Origin: Streptoalloteichus tenebrarius
GTDB lineage: Bacteria; Actinomycetota; Actinomycetes; Mycobacteriales; Pseudonocardiaceae
Assembly (NCBI RefSeq): GCF_024171885.1
Contig: NZ_JAMTCP010000012.1
Location: 78,624-142,623 of the forward strand
DNA: 64,000 nucleotides
Direction of reading: 5' to 3'
Part shown: one piece after another, positions 27,697-40,341 of the stretch
How positions within the stretch are numbered: position 1 is the stretch's first letter
How the letters are laid out: each line of letters begins with the position of its first letter
Position numbers and translations under genes: made by a program
The notes under the pieces: generated by a model
Database searches by the model: none
Seen by the model: only the letters and a program-made list of their open reading frames with translations
Told to the model about the DNA's origin: nothing

Positions 27697-30600
27697 TCAG
27701 TCGGTGGGCAGGGGCGGCGGGGTCGCCGCCGGTCGCTCGGCCAGCGCCTCCAACGCCAGCCGCACCGCCGTGTCGAGCTGCGGGTCCCTGCCGGCCGCCC
27801 AGTCCTGCGGGGTCATCACCACCTCGACGTCCGGGTCGACGCCGTGGTTCTCCACCCCCCAGCCGAACCCGGACAGCCAGGTGGCGTACCGGGGCTGGGT
27901 GACCAACGTGCCGTCCACGAGGTGGTAGCGCGAGTCGATGCCGATCACCCCGCCCCAGGTCCGCACGCCGACCACCGGGCCGATCCCCAACGCCTTGATC
28001 GCCGCGTTGACGATGTCGCCGTCGGAGCCGGAGAACTCGTTGGCCACGGCCACCACCGGGCCGCGGGGCGCCTCCATCGGGTAGCTGACCGGCTGGTAGC
28101 CGCGCCCGTAGTCCCAACCCACGATCCGGCGGGCCAGCTTCTCCACCACGAGCTGCGAGGTGTGGCCGCCCCGGTTCTCCCGCACGTCCACCACCAGCGC
28201 CTCGCGCCGCAGTTCCAGCCGCAGGTCCCGGTGGAGCTGCGCCCACCCGCTCGCCACCATGTCGGGCACGTGCAGGTAGCCCACCCTGCCCTCGGACAGC
28301 GCGTGCACGTGGTTGCGCCGGCCGGCGACCCAGTCGTGGTAGCGGAGCTGCTCCTCGCTGTCGAGGGGGCGGACGACGACCCGCCGGGTGGCGCCGCCGT
28401 CGGCGGGGCGCACGGTCAGCTCGACCGGCTTGCCGGCCGTGCCGGCGAGCAGCGGTCCCGGCCCCCGCAACGGGTCGACGGGCCGACCGTTCACCGCGAG
28501 CAGGACGTCGCCGGCGCGCACGCCCACGCCCGGCGCGGCCAGCGGCGACCGCGCGTCCGGGTCGGAGCTCTCCCCCGGCAGCACCCGCGCCACGCGCCAG
28601 CTCCCGTCCTCCGCGCGCTCCAGGTCCGCGCCGAGCAGGCCCTGGCGTCGCCCGGACTCCACGCCGGTCCCCGGGGGGACGACGTAGGCGTGCGAGGTGG
28701 CCAGCTCGCCCTGCACCTCCCACAGCAGGTCGACCAGGTCGTCGTGGCTGCCGAGCCGGTCCAGCGCCGGGGAGTACCTGGCGAGCACGCCGTCCCAGTC
28801 CACCCCGCCCATGTCGGCCCGCCAGAAGTGGTCCCGCATCAGGCGGCCGGCCTCGTGGTAGGCCTGCCGCCACTCGGCGGCCGGGTCGACCTGCACCCGG
28901 ATCCGGGACAGGTCGATGTCGATCACGCCGTCCGAGCCGCTGTCCCGCTCCGCCTTGCGGTCGGAGGGCTGGACGCGCAGCGCCCCCCGGTCGCGCAGGA
29001 CCAGGCGGGCACCGTCCCCGCTGACCTCGAAGGCGTCCACGCCGTCGACGAGCTCCTCGCAGCGCAGCTCCCTGAGGTCGAAGCGCTCCAGCACCGGGCG
29101 GGGCTGCTCCGCGTCGGAGCCGGCGATGTCGTGGCCCAGCGTCCCGGTCAGCGCCTCGCGCAGCCAGAGCACGCCTCCCTTGCCGGCGCGGAGGGAGGCG
29201 TAGTTGCTCGCCGGCACCGGGAACGGCACCACGCGCTCGGCGATGCCCTCGGCGTCGATCACCACGGGCTCGGGGTCGCCGTTGCGCCCGCCGTTCTTGC
29301 CCTCGCGCTCGCCCGTGTCGTCGTCGGCGTCGCCCACGGGGCGGCCGCCCAGGCGCGGGTCGAACGGTGACGGGGTGCGGGCGCCCAGCGGCACCAGGTG
29401 CGGGCGGCAGCCCGCCGGGAAGGACAGGTCGAAGACGTGCGCGTCGTAGACCGGGTCGAAGGTGCGCACCGAGAGGAACGCCAGGTGCTTGCCGTCCGCG
29501 GTGAACACCGGGTTGTAGTCCAGGAACCGCAGCGGGGTGATGTCCACAATGGACAGATCTTCGAGGCGGGCGACGCGGATCTGCCGCAGCGGCGGCGGGC
29601 CAGGGTGCGACCAGGCCAGCCATGCCGAGTCCGGGGAGAACACCACGTCCTGCGCCTCGCCGTCCTCGGCCGCGACCACCTGGCGCAGCTCGGCGGTCTC
29701 CACGTCGAGCAGGAGCAGCCGGCCGTCGTGCGTCGCGATGGCCAGGGTGCGCCCGTCGGGCGAGCTGACCAGCTCCAGCACCCGCCCGAGCTGGCCGGTG
29801 GCCAGGCGTCGCGGCTGCACCGCGTCCTCCGGGCCGGACCCGCCGGAGCGCCGCTCCTGGCCCGAGGAGGACCCCGAAGAGGGCCCGGAAGAGGACGAGG
29901 AAGAGGACGAGGAGCGGTTGCGCGCCTCACGGTCCCCCACCGGAGCGATCTCCACGGCGTCCTCGCCGTGGGCGTCGGTGACCCAGGCGACGCGACCGCT
30001 GTCGCCGAGCACGACCGGGAGACGGGCCCGGACACCCGGTTCGACGGACACGGCGATCGCCGGCCCGTCCCGGTGGGTCAGCCAGTGCACCGTGCCCCGC
30101 ACCTCGACGACGCTGGCGCGGCCGGTGCGGTCCGGCTGGAACTCGCCCAGCTCGTGGGAGGTGCGCACCGGGTAGGGCTGGCGGGCCGTCCTGGGGCCGC
30201 CGAGGCGGACCTCCACCGGGCGCGGCTCGGCCGACAGGTCCTCCAGCAGCCAGAGCTGGCCGGAGCAGTGGTAGACCACGCGCGTGCCGTCGGTGCTCGC
30301 CTGGCGCGCGTAGAACTCCGTGTGGTGGCTGTGCTTCCGGAGGTCGGACCCGTCGGGCCGGCACGAGTACAGGTTGCCGACGCCCTCGTGGTCGGACAGG
30401 AACACCACGCGGTCGCCGACCCAGCCCACCGAGTGGAGCTGACCATCCACATCGGACAGGATGCGGCGGAACTCCGGGGCGGAGCCCTCGGCGGCGGGGG
30501 CGAGCCAGAGCTTGCCGGCGGTGCCACCGCGGTAGCGCTTCCAGTGCGCCGGGTCCCGGAACACGGCGGAGACGAGCGCCACCGCGCCGTCGGGGCCGTA

Positions 30601-31011
30601 GGCGACCTCGCTCACCGGCCCGTACGGCAGCCGCCGCGCCGGCCCGCCGTCCACCGGCACCGCGTGGGCCCAGGTGCGGCGGGTCGAGGGCTCGCCGGTG
30701 GCGCTGATGGCGAGCACCGCGCCGTCGGGCGTCCAGCCGCGCACGCTCGTCCTCGGGTCGCCCCAGTACGTCAGCCGCTGGCTCGGCCCGCCGTCCACGG
30801 GCGCCACGTGCACCTCGGGCGCGCCGTCACGGTGGCTCGTCCAGGCCAACAGGGCGCCGTCCGGCGAGAACCGGGGATGATTGGCGGGCACGCGGTCGGC
30901 GGAGACCCGCCACGCCCTGCCGCCGTCCAGCGGCGCCAGCCACACGTCGTCCTCGGCGACGAAGGTCACGAGCCCACCATGCAGATGTGGGAAGCGGAGG
31001 TAACCGGTCAC
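27697..31011 (-). CDS. Tricorn protease homologue (S41 family)
   Basis: Large cytosolic serine peptidase that trims peptides released by the proteasome. About 1104 residues from GTG 31011 (ATG 31053 would add 14). The N-terminus YLRFPHLHGGLVTFVAEDDVWLAPL is the family hallmark. Residues 1-330 and about 360-640 are six- and seven-bladed beta-propellers (repeated FSPDGALLAW, FSPDSAWLAW). The join holds a Ser/Glu-rich linker of about 40 residues. A PDZ domain (about 800-870) contains GVRAGDVLLAVNG. The catalytic core carries NEFSGSDGDIVNAAIK with the nucleophile Ser. Length and order match tricorn. A dispersed repeat copy lies in its 5' region. Confidence 0.92.
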   Translation of the reverse strand: MTGYLRFPHLHGGLVTFVAEDDVWLAPLDGGRAWRVSADRVPANHPRFSPDGALLAWTSHRDGAPEVHVAPVDGGPSQRLTYWGDPRTSVRGWTPDGAVLAISATGEPSTRRTWAHAVPVDGGPARRLPYGPVSEVAYGPDGAVALVSAVFRDPAHWKRYRGGTAGKLWLAPAAEGSAPEFRRILSDVDGQLHSVGWVGDRVVFLSDHEGVGNLYSCRPDGSDLRKHSHHTEFYARQASTDGTRVVYHCSGQLWLLEDLSAEPRPVEVRLGGPRTARQPYPVRTSHELGEFQPDRTGRASVVEVRGTVHWLTHRDGPAIAVSVEPGVRARLPVVLGDSGRVAWVTDAHGEDAVEIAPVGDREARNRSSSSSSSSSGPSSGSSSGQERRSGGSGPEDAVQPRRLATGQLGRVLELVSSPDGRTLAIATHDGRLLLLDVETAELRQVVAAEDGEAQDVVFSPDSAWLAWSHPGPPPLRQIRVARLEDLSIVDITPLRFLDYNPVFTADGKHLAFLSVRTFDPVYDAHVFDLSFPAGCRPHLVPLGARTPSPFDPRLGGRPVGDADDDTGEREGKNGGRNGDPEPVVIDAEGIAERVVPFPVPASNYASLRAGKGGVLWLREALTGTLGHDIAGSDAEQPRPVLERFDLRELRCEELVDGVDAFEVSGDGARLVLRDRGALRVQPSDRKAERDSGSDGVIDIDLSRIRVQVDPAAEWRQAYHEAGRLMRDHFWRADMGGVDWDGVLARYSPALDRLGSHDDLVDLLWEVQGELATSHAYVVPPGTGVESGRRQGLLGADLERAEDGSWRVARVLPGESSDPDARSPLAAPGVGVRAGDVLLAVNGRPVDPLRGPGPLLAGTAGKPVELTVRPADGGATRRVVVRPLDSEEQLRYHDWVAGRRNHVHALSEGRVGYLHVPDMVASGWAQLHRDLRLELRREALVVDVRENRGGHTSQLVVEKLARRIVGWDYGRGYQPVSYPMEAPRGPVVAVANEFSGSDGDIVNAAIKALGIGPVVGVRTWGGVIGIDSRYHLVDGTLVTQPRYATWLSGFGWGVENHGVDPDVEVVMTPQDWAAGRDPQLDTAVRLALEALAERPAATPPPLPTD

Positions 31012-31153
31012 CAACGCGACGTTACCCGCCGTGATCGCGAGCGGAACGGGCATTCGCCCACACCGCCTACCGCCGTCCGGTGTCCCCTCGCCGAGCCCCG
31101 CCCCCGCGGTGTCAGGCTCTCCCGCGCACCCGGACCACCCCAGCCAGTCCGGA

Positions 31154-31296
31154 CAGCCCCCACCCACCCTGGGGGGCGAGCCCCGCTCCAGCCTAACCAG
31201 CCACGACCCCGCGGGAGAAACGCACGCTCCCGCCCCTGTGGATAACTCAGAAATCCTGTCGCCCGAACGAATGAGCACGACCGCGCCTGTGGACAA
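31154..31296 (+). repeat. Dispersed hairpin/DnaA-box element, copy 3
   Basis: Core at 31154-31200 (GGCGAGCCCCGCTCCAGC, here ending CCTAACC), then after 40 bases TGTGGATAA (31237-31245) and TGTGGACAA (31288-31296), starting 51 bases apart. It lies 143 bases upstream of the tricorn start, in opposite orientation to that gene, in a gene-free stretch of 565 bp. Confidence 0.8.
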
Positions 31297-31576
31297 GTCG
31301 CCAAAATCCTTTGACAACAACGCACTTCGCCGTTCAACGAACGTCCCTGCCACCGCACCCTGCCACCGCGCCCTGACGGCGCTCCCGACCCGCCCCCGAG
31401 CACCGATTCACCCGGTCGAATGGCGCACACTCCCACGAGCACGGGCAATCCGCCCGAGACGACCGCGAACGGACGAACAGGTCCCGAACCAGCGAAGAGA
31501 CCCGAACCAGCGCCGGCGGGGCAGGCAGTCCTCGGCCGTCCTCGGCAACAGTCCTCGGCAACAGTCCTCGGGGGAC

Positions 31577-32599
31577 TCAGGAACTCGCGGGCCAGAACCG
31601 ACGCCACCCGGTCGGTCCCATGGTCGCCGGGTCCACCCCCGCCGCGCGCGCCGACCGCTCCGCCTCCCGCACCCGCTCGGCGAACCGCCGCGCCACCGCG
31701 CGCAGCTCGCCCTCGGGGTCCTCCCCGGCGAGCTTGGCCAACGCCGCCACGACGAACAACAACTCGCCCGAGGAGTCGCCCTCCGGCAGCAGGTCCGCCG
31801 GCAGACCGGCCCTCGCGGTGCGCTGCGCGAGCTTCGCGGCCAACGCCACCGCCGGCTGCCCGGTCGCGACGCCGTCCAGCGAGGACTCCCGGCGCTTCTC
31901 CGCCTGCTTCAGCTCCTCCCAGCGGTGCTGCTGGCTGGTCGCGTCGTGCACGTGCGGGTCGCCGTCGGCGAAGACGTGCGGGTGTCGGCCCACGAGCTTG
32001 GCGACCAGGTCACCGGCCACGTCGTCCACGGAGAACGGATCGGCCGGGTCCTCCGACGCCACCCGCGAGTGGAACAGGACCTGGAGGAGGACGTCGCCCA
32101 ACTCCTCCCGCAGCGCGGCCCGGTCGCCGTCCTCGATGGCCTCCAGGAGCTCGTAGGTCTCCTCGATCAGGTACTGGCGCAGCGACTCGTGGGTCTGCTC
32201 GGCGTCCCATGGACACCCGCCTGGCGAGCGCAGGCGGTCCATCGCGGCGACGGCGTCCAGCAGGGCGGCCCCGACCGGCTCGGGCGTGCCGAGCACCGGC
32301 GCGCCCGCCGCGTGCAGCGCCGCCGCGGCCGGGTCGGCCGCGTCCGCCGCGACCAGCAGGACGGGACGCTCGCCGGCCTCCGCGACCAGGGCAGAGGGAG
32401 TGGGCGCGGGCGCGGCGCCCATCGCCGCCCTCAGCGCGTCGTCGACGTCCGATGCCACGTACACCGCCTCCGCCTCGCGGAGCAGCGGCACCGCCGCGGC
32501 CGGCAACACCGCGCCGAGGCGGTCGCTGAGCACCACGATGGCGCAGCCGGGGACCGGGACGGGCCGCAGAGTGGGGTCCTGCATCTCGGGCCGAGTCAC
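31577..32599 (-). CDS. mazG: MazG nucleoside triphosphate pyrophosphohydrolase
   Basis: House-cleaning enzyme that hydrolyses (d)NTPs to monophosphates. 340 residues from GTG 32599, which has GGAAGG immediately upstream; ATG 32584 is an alternative. Residues 1-110 are a poorly conserved alpha/beta domain, as in mycobacterial MazG. The MazG core begins at AMDRLRSPGGCPWDAEQTHESL and carries the metal-binding LIEETYELLEAIEDGD and EELGDVLLQVLFH helices, followed by HPHVFAD and the WEELKQAEKR motif. Lies between SurA-like and tricorn genes on the minus strand. Confidence 0.93.
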   Translation of the reverse strand: MTRPEMQDPTLRPVPVPGCAIVVLSDRLGAVLPAAAVPLLREAEAVYVASDVDDALRAAMGAAPAPTPSALVAEAGERPVLLVAADAADPAAAALHAAGAPVLGTPEPVGAALLDAVAAMDRLRSPGGCPWDAEQTHESLRQYLIEETYELLEAIEDGDRAALREELGDVLLQVLFHSRVASEDPADPFSVDDVAGDLVAKLVGRHPHVFADGDPHVHDATSQQHRWEELKQAEKRRESSLDGVATGQPAVALAAKLAQRTARAGLPADLLPEGDSSGELLFVVAALAKLAGEDPEGELRAVARRFAERVREAERSARAAGVDPATMGPTGWRRFWPASS

Positions 32600-32710
32600 C
32601 CTTCCAGTCTTACCGTTCGCGTGAGGGCCGGCCGAGCGGGCCTGGCTCCGCCGAACCGACCTCGCCGGCCGTGCCCGCCCGGTCGTGTCCGGTCGGTCGT
32701 GTCCGGTCGG

Positions 32711-32892
32711 CCTTACTGGTCCTGCTTCACTGGTCCGGCCTCACTGGTCCTGCTTCACTGGTCCGGCCTCACTGGTCCTGCTTCACTCGTCCGGCCTCAC
32801 CGGCCCGGTTTCGCTGACCAGGCGTCGCAGGCCCGGCCTCGCAGGTCCGGCCTCGCAGGTCCGGCCTCGCAGGCCCGGCCTCGCTGGACCGA
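32711..32892. repeat. Thirteen-unit 14-bp tandem repeat
   Basis: Thirteen contiguous 14-bp units fill the gap between the SurA-like gene and mazG. The first six alternate CTTCACTGGTCCGG and CCTCACTGGTCCTG. Units 9-12 are CCTCGCAGGTCCGG or one or two bases from it. Units 7 and 8 are diverged intermediates. The period is not a multiple of 3 and stops occur in several frames, so this is not a coding repeat. Confidence 0.9.
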
Positions 32893-32928
32893 GCACGTCG
32901 GACCCAACAGGCGGACCGTGGACCGGGC

Positions 32929-33867
32929 TCACTGGGCGCGTTCGCGCGGCGGGAAGCGGAAGCCGCCGGTCTCCTCCGGGTTGGCGACCGCCGCCAGGCT
33001 CATCGGGTCCCACACGCCGTAGCGCGGGTTCACCCGCACGCCCAGCTCCTCGGACAGCGGGGCGAGCATGCGCAGGCCGATCGCCTCAAGCTGACGCGGG
33101 TCGAGCTGCTTGACGTCCACGCCGCCGGACGCGCCGTCCGACAGCGAGCGCTCCCGCACCACCGCGACCAGCCACTGCCCGTCCCGGTCGCTGACCGGGA
33201 ACGCGAGCACGGTCCCCTTCTCCGCGCTGAACAACGGCGTCGAGGCGAGCTGGAGGTTGTCCGAGGCCCGCAGCCGCTCGTTGAGGCCGGCGGGAACGCC
33301 GCTGGCCCTGTCCTTCGCGATGACGTCGCGCGCCCGCTCCGGGTCGTTCGCGAGCTGCCGCGCCTTCTCCTCGGCGGCCTTGCGCGAGCCGGCCTGCGTG
33401 TAGTCGACGGTGATGCTCAGCCGGTCCAGGTACTTCTTGCCCAGCTCCACGAGCAGGAGCTGGTCGGCGGCACGCTCCCGGAAGGTGTGCTCGTCGTAGA
33501 CCGTGCCCCGGGAGGCCGCCTCGGCCCCGCCCTGCTTGTCGATCAGCTCGCTGACCTGCTCCTCGCGGTAGGACAGCCCCTCCCTGTCGGCGGCCCTGCC
33601 GATCAGGTCGTGCCGCACCGACAGCGTCACGATGTTGCGGGCCACGACGTCGAGCGTTCCCTGCTTGCGCAGGTCGGACTTGATGTCGGGGTCCTTGTGG
33701 AACACCGAGTCCAGGCGCTGCCGCACGTGGTCCAGCGGGATGGTGGAGTCGCCGATGACGGCGGCCGCGCCGACCTGGCTGGGGCCGGAACCGCAGCCGA
33801 CCAGCAACGCGCCGGCGGCGACGACGAGGGCGAGCAGGCGGGCGGGACGGCGGATGGCGGTCGTCAC
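32929..33867 (-). CDS. SurA N-terminal domain lipoprotein (chaperone-like)
   Basis: 312-residue lipoprotein: signal peptide with lipobox LLVGC (Cys about 25), then an all-helical SurA-N/trigger-factor-like chaperone domain. It is seen in AAAVIGDSTIPLDHVRQRLD, the helix with YREEQVSELIDKQGG and the LLVELGKKYLDRLSITVDYT segment. The C-terminal half (about 170-312) resembles a degenerate rotamase region (ARDVIAKDRASG, LFSAEKGTVLAFPVSDRDG). It probably assists folding of exported proteins outside the membrane. Between mfd and mazG. Confidence 0.85.
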   Translation of the reverse strand: MTTAIRRPARLLALVVAAGALLVGCGSGPSQVGAAAVIGDSTIPLDHVRQRLDSVFHKDPDIKSDLRKQGTLDVVARNIVTLSVRHDLIGRAADREGLSYREEQVSELIDKQGGAEAASRGTVYDEHTFRERAADQLLLVELGKKYLDRLSITVDYTQAGSRKAAEEKARQLANDPERARDVIAKDRASGVPAGLNERLRASDNLQLASTPLFSAEKGTVLAFPVSDRDGQWLVAVVRERSLSDGASGGVDVKQLDPRQLEAIGLRMLAPLSEELGVRVNPRYGVWDPMSLAAVANPEETGGFRFPPRERAQ

Positions 33868-33970
33868 AGTCGCCTACCTTCTCATGACCGCGACGCTGAG
33901 TCAGCAGGTGCTCACCGAGAACCGTCAGGACATTCGCCCGACGGTCATGGGAGGGCGCACCGCCGAGAGG

Positions 33971-34012
33971 GTGGCGCTCCACCCGACCAATCCGGACCGG
34001 ACGGAGCGCCAC
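33971..34012 (-). terminator. Terminator after mfd
   Basis: GTGGCGCTCC (33971-33980) pairs with GGAGCGCCAC (34003-34012), 16 bases past the mfd stop. Confidence 0.65.
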
Positions 34013-34027
34013 CACGGGCGGAAAGCG

Positions 34028-37639
<3,612 letters not shown>

Positions 37640-37707
37640 GGGACTCCCCCTGTGGTGGACGCTGCGTGGCGGGACGCGACTCGGGAAAGCGGACACACCC
37701 CTGCCCG

Positions 37708-37900
37708 GGACAAGCCACCGGTCAGGGGTCTCACCCCCCACCCTACGACCCTCCCCCAACACCATCCCCACGAGCTGACGCCCAGCAGCCGTGCCCAACC
37801 TGCGCCACCGGCCGTGATCCTCGCTCCACGACAGCGCCATGTGCAGTGCCGGTTCGTTTGGCCCACCACTCCAAGCACTTACATCAACGACTCGCCTGTC
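37708..37900. repeat. Diverged 190-bp duplicate, copy 1
   Basis: The sequence from CAAGCCACC (37711) to about 37900 aligns, with substitutions and small gaps, to 40060-40240. Shared stretches include CCTCCCCC-ACACCA, a GAGC junction, and GTGC-GTGCC-GTTCGTTTG near the end. Both copies lie just downstream (minus strand) of an immunity-type gene. Confidence 0.6.
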
Positions 37901-37924
37901 GCGTCTCACTCGCCAATCGATCAC

Positions 37925-38449
37925 CTAGTTCGACGTGGAGCCCGCAGCAGAAGCCAGAAATTCGAGGGAAGACAGCGGTTCTTCCCCGAGCGCCAATCGA
38001 GAGGCCACCCTCTCGCACCTCACCCGAGCGAAAAACTCCACTGGAACAAAGTTGGCGATGCGAATCCTCAAAAGCAGCCGACAGGCGAGGTCCGCAGAGG
38101 CGGAGCGCGCGCAGGTGGCGAGCATGTCGCGCAGTTCGGCCACCACGTCCTGGGAAGCCCAAGCCGCATCAGCCTCCGCAGGCACGCGTCCGTATATCTC
38201 TTTCCACTGCCGACAAGTTATGTTGATGCGCTCCACAAAGGCTCGGGCCGTCTCGTCTCCACGGAAGCAGTAATTCCACGAAGCCGCCATCGAGAAAAGC
38301 TGCTCGATCCTGCGGTCACTCAAGGGGGAAGCAGCCAGTTCAGTGACATCACGCTCAAGCGCGTCAGCTCCTCTTTGCTGCGCCTCGTCAGCGACGGCCG
38401 ATTCCCCTACCGAGAGACAGGAGTGGACGACTTCCTCAACCCCTCCCAC
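37925..38449 (-). CDS. Hypothetical protein of the immunity array
   Basis: 174-residue soluble, mostly helical protein with no recognised family. Visible pieces: an acidic N-terminus, SDRRIEQLFSMAASW, ARAFVERINITCRQWKEIYG, a run of hydrophobic helix near RLLLRIRIANFVPVEFFARV. Codon use is less GC-biased than in the surrounding core genes, suggesting transfer. Last gene of a minus-strand string with a toxin remnant, an immunity-like gene and a broken barstar gene; by position it may be another immunity protein. The start (GTG 38449) is uncertain. Confidence 0.55.
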   Translation of the reverse strand: MGGVEEVVHSCLSVGESAVADEAQQRGADALERDVTELAASPLSDRRIEQLFSMAASWNYCFRGDETARAFVERINITCRQWKEIYGRVPAEADAAWASQDVVAELRDMLATCARSASADLACRLLLRIRIANFVPVEFFARVRCERVASRLALGEEPLSSLEFLASAAGSTSN

Positions 38450-38601
38450 ACGGCCCAGCTCTCATGAAACAGAGCGCGAATCCCGACAAGCCGAAGTCAA
38501 AAGTAGTGAACCTCTGCACAGTATTCCTCGCCCCAGTTCCCGCCCGAGAACTTCATCCGGCCACCGACGCCACAGCGAACAAGAGAACCGTGAAGACGCT
38601 G

Positions 38602-38978
38602 TCAGCTCAAATTAACTGACACCCCGGCAGAGCGCATCGCTCGCACGATATCATCCACATACGAATCGCCGAGATGCACCCGGGCCGTCTTCACTGAATG
38701 CCAGTTCAGCACGAATGGTGGAGTTAGCCCGAACCCCCCGAAAGGCAGTCTTTGAATGCGTCCAGCGTTGAGCCGAAATAGCCGCCCGGGCCGCGCAGCG
38801 TCTCCCCTGGCGCGCAGTAGAGACCGCCCCGGACAGTAATGTTGCGGCCATCCATCTGGTACACACCGCCGAAAGAATCCTTCTCCCGCACGAGGACTTC
38901 CAAGCGTGATGAAGACGTACGCAATCGACAAGCCCCACCGCGGGCCACAAAATTAAATTGTGGCATACCACAAATCAT
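38602..38978 (-). pseudogene. Barstar-family immunity gene, frameshifted
   Basis: Barstar inhibits barnase-type ribonucleases. The N-terminal half (VYQMDGRNITVRGGLYCA ... GYFGSTLDAFKDCL) and the C-terminal half (LTPPFVLNWHSVKTARVHLG to RAMRSAGVSVNLS) match the barstar pattern Y-F/YG-LDA ... D-L ... V-W ... but lie in different frames. The shift is at the G6 run (38734-38739 as C on the plus strand); one extra G would restore the frame exactly. The start overlaps the preceding immunity gene by 26 bases. Confidence 0.75.
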
Positions 38979-39354
38979 TGGCCGAGAATTGCTCGATATT
39001 CACCGAATGAAACCTTTCCGACTCGCCAAACGCCTGCCCGAGGTGGACAATGTCGCAGCGAAGAAACGGGGCATCGAACGACGGGACGATGACGGCCGAC
39101 CGAACCAGCTCAACATCCTCCGGGTTCCACGAGGTTCCGCCTTCCAAAATTGCCAGCGGGTAACTCGTAGAAACCATAGCTACGCGACGGGCGTCGAGTA
39201 TCACGCTGACCCAACTCTCACCAGCGTCGGCGTCCCAGTCCACCAAGGCCCCCACGTGCCTGGCAAGGCTGGATGCGGCCTCACGCGCAGACTCGGCGCC
39301 CCAGGAGGAAGGGCTCAGGTAGAGATCCTCCAACGTTTCCGAGATATCGATCAC
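38953..39354 (-). CDS. Probable immunity protein for the toxin tip
   Basis: 133 residues, acidic, intact. The GTG at 39354 overlaps the toxin stop (GTGA), the usual coupling of a contact-toxin tip with its immunity gene. Visible features: SWVSVILDARRVAMVSTSYP beta strands, FLRCDIVHLGQAF and a C-terminal FSANDLWYATI. The layout is reminiscent of Imm1-like proteins of actinobacteria, but I cannot assign the family with certainty. Confidence 0.65.
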   Translation of the reverse strand: MIDISETLEDLYLSPSSWGAESAREAASSLARHVGALVDWDADAGESWVSVILDARRVAMVSTSYPLAILEGGTSWNPEDVELVRSAVIVPSFDAPFLRCDIVHLGQAFGESERFHSVNIEQFSANDLWYATI

Positions 39355-40060
39355 CGGGCACCGCCGGGGGCACCGCCGGGGGCACCGCCGGGGGCACCGT
39401 GCACGAAACCATTCTTTGATCGGTAGACGTTAATGTAGTTGGTCAACTCGCCGGTCCTCGCGATGATCCCAACCGGGCCATTTTCGACATACACCTTCGC
39501 CTTGCTTCCAACCCACAGGTCGTGGGCGTCAGCGTACGCCGCGGCGTCCAGGACCGCCCTTTCGGCATCCACTCCGCTCAAGAACACGCTCTTCCCAGGA
39601 CGAACTGTGACGGGTAGGTGAGGCACCATACCGTGAACATCTAAAGTGTACGTCCCATTCGTCATTCGCCCATGGCGGTCAAAGAACGTCTTTGGAGCAG
39701 TGAAGCACTCTGGTTCGGTGTTGTGCACAAGTACTGGCGTATCTCCTGCCAGAACATAGTACGTGTGGAGGCCGTCGACCGTGAGGTTGTAGACGCGGCG
39801 GACTTCGCTGAAGGAGCGCGTTCCGGTGACGGTCGCCGGGCGGTTGTCGGCGGTCCGGAAGGTGTAACCGGGTTTCAGGTCCTTCGTGTAGAGCCACTTG
39901 CCGACGCTCTCGACCCAGAACGGATGCTCGTCGGTCGCCACCAGCTTGCCGGTCTGGTCGCCGGACTGGCCGTCCGTGTCGATGGTGACCTCGACGAGCG
40001 GGTTGTCCGTGATGTGCGACCGGACATCCGCGACCCCTCGGACACAACCCCGCCAAGGTC
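39351..40060 (-). pseudogene. Polymorphic toxin tip: Hint domain plus C-terminal toxin, no N-terminus
   Basis: Open from an in-frame stop at about 40061 to 39351. The first part is the second half of a pretoxin Hint (intein-like) domain: LVEVTIDTDGQ, TDEHPFWVESVGKWLYT, GYTFRTADNRPATVTGTR, VYNLTVDGLHTYYVLAG and the closing VLVHN. A C-terminal domain of about 110 residues follows (YTLDVHGMVPHLPVTV, ARTGELTNYINVYRSKNGF) of unknown class, possibly an RNase-like fold. It ends in an Ala-Pro-Gly-Gly repeat. No delivery domain precedes it and the Hint start is missing, so this is a displaced tip, not a complete toxin gene. Confidence 0.75.
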
Positions 40061-40240
40061 AAGCCACCCCGTCAGGAGCCTCAACCGTTCGCCCTACACC
40101 CCTCCCCCGACACCACCCCGGCGAGCAGTCCTCCGAGCACCCGACGCCCACCCACAACCGTCACCCTCACGTCACCAGAGCCAAGTGCGATGCCGATTCG
40201 TTGGAAACCCACCCCCAGGCATTCATACGACACGCGAACA
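40060..40240. repeat. Diverged 190-bp duplicate, copy 2
   Basis: Partner of 37708-37900 in the same orientation. It lies between the immunity remnant at 40342 and the Hint fragment, which starts where this repeat begins. It could mark the recombination point that brought the tip in. Confidence 0.6.
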
Positions 40241-40341
40241 AATATGGCAACCCGCGAACCACTGAATGCGAACAGAAGAACGGACTCGAATATCTTGGAA
40301 GCGGACGGCCTGCTCGCCTCCGCGTGAACTGACGCTTCCGT

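Noticed and set aside
32711..32892. Coding repeat domain
   Set aside because: The period of 14 is not a multiple of 3 and no long frame with an RBS covers it.
38651..38971. A complete 106-residue gene in the third frame of the barstar locus
   Set aside because: It carries none of the barstar motifs; these are split cleanly between the other two frames.
39351..39700. SCP1.201/DddA-type cytidine deaminase toxin
   Set aside because: The zinc-binding HxE and CxxC motifs are absent from the C-terminal domain.
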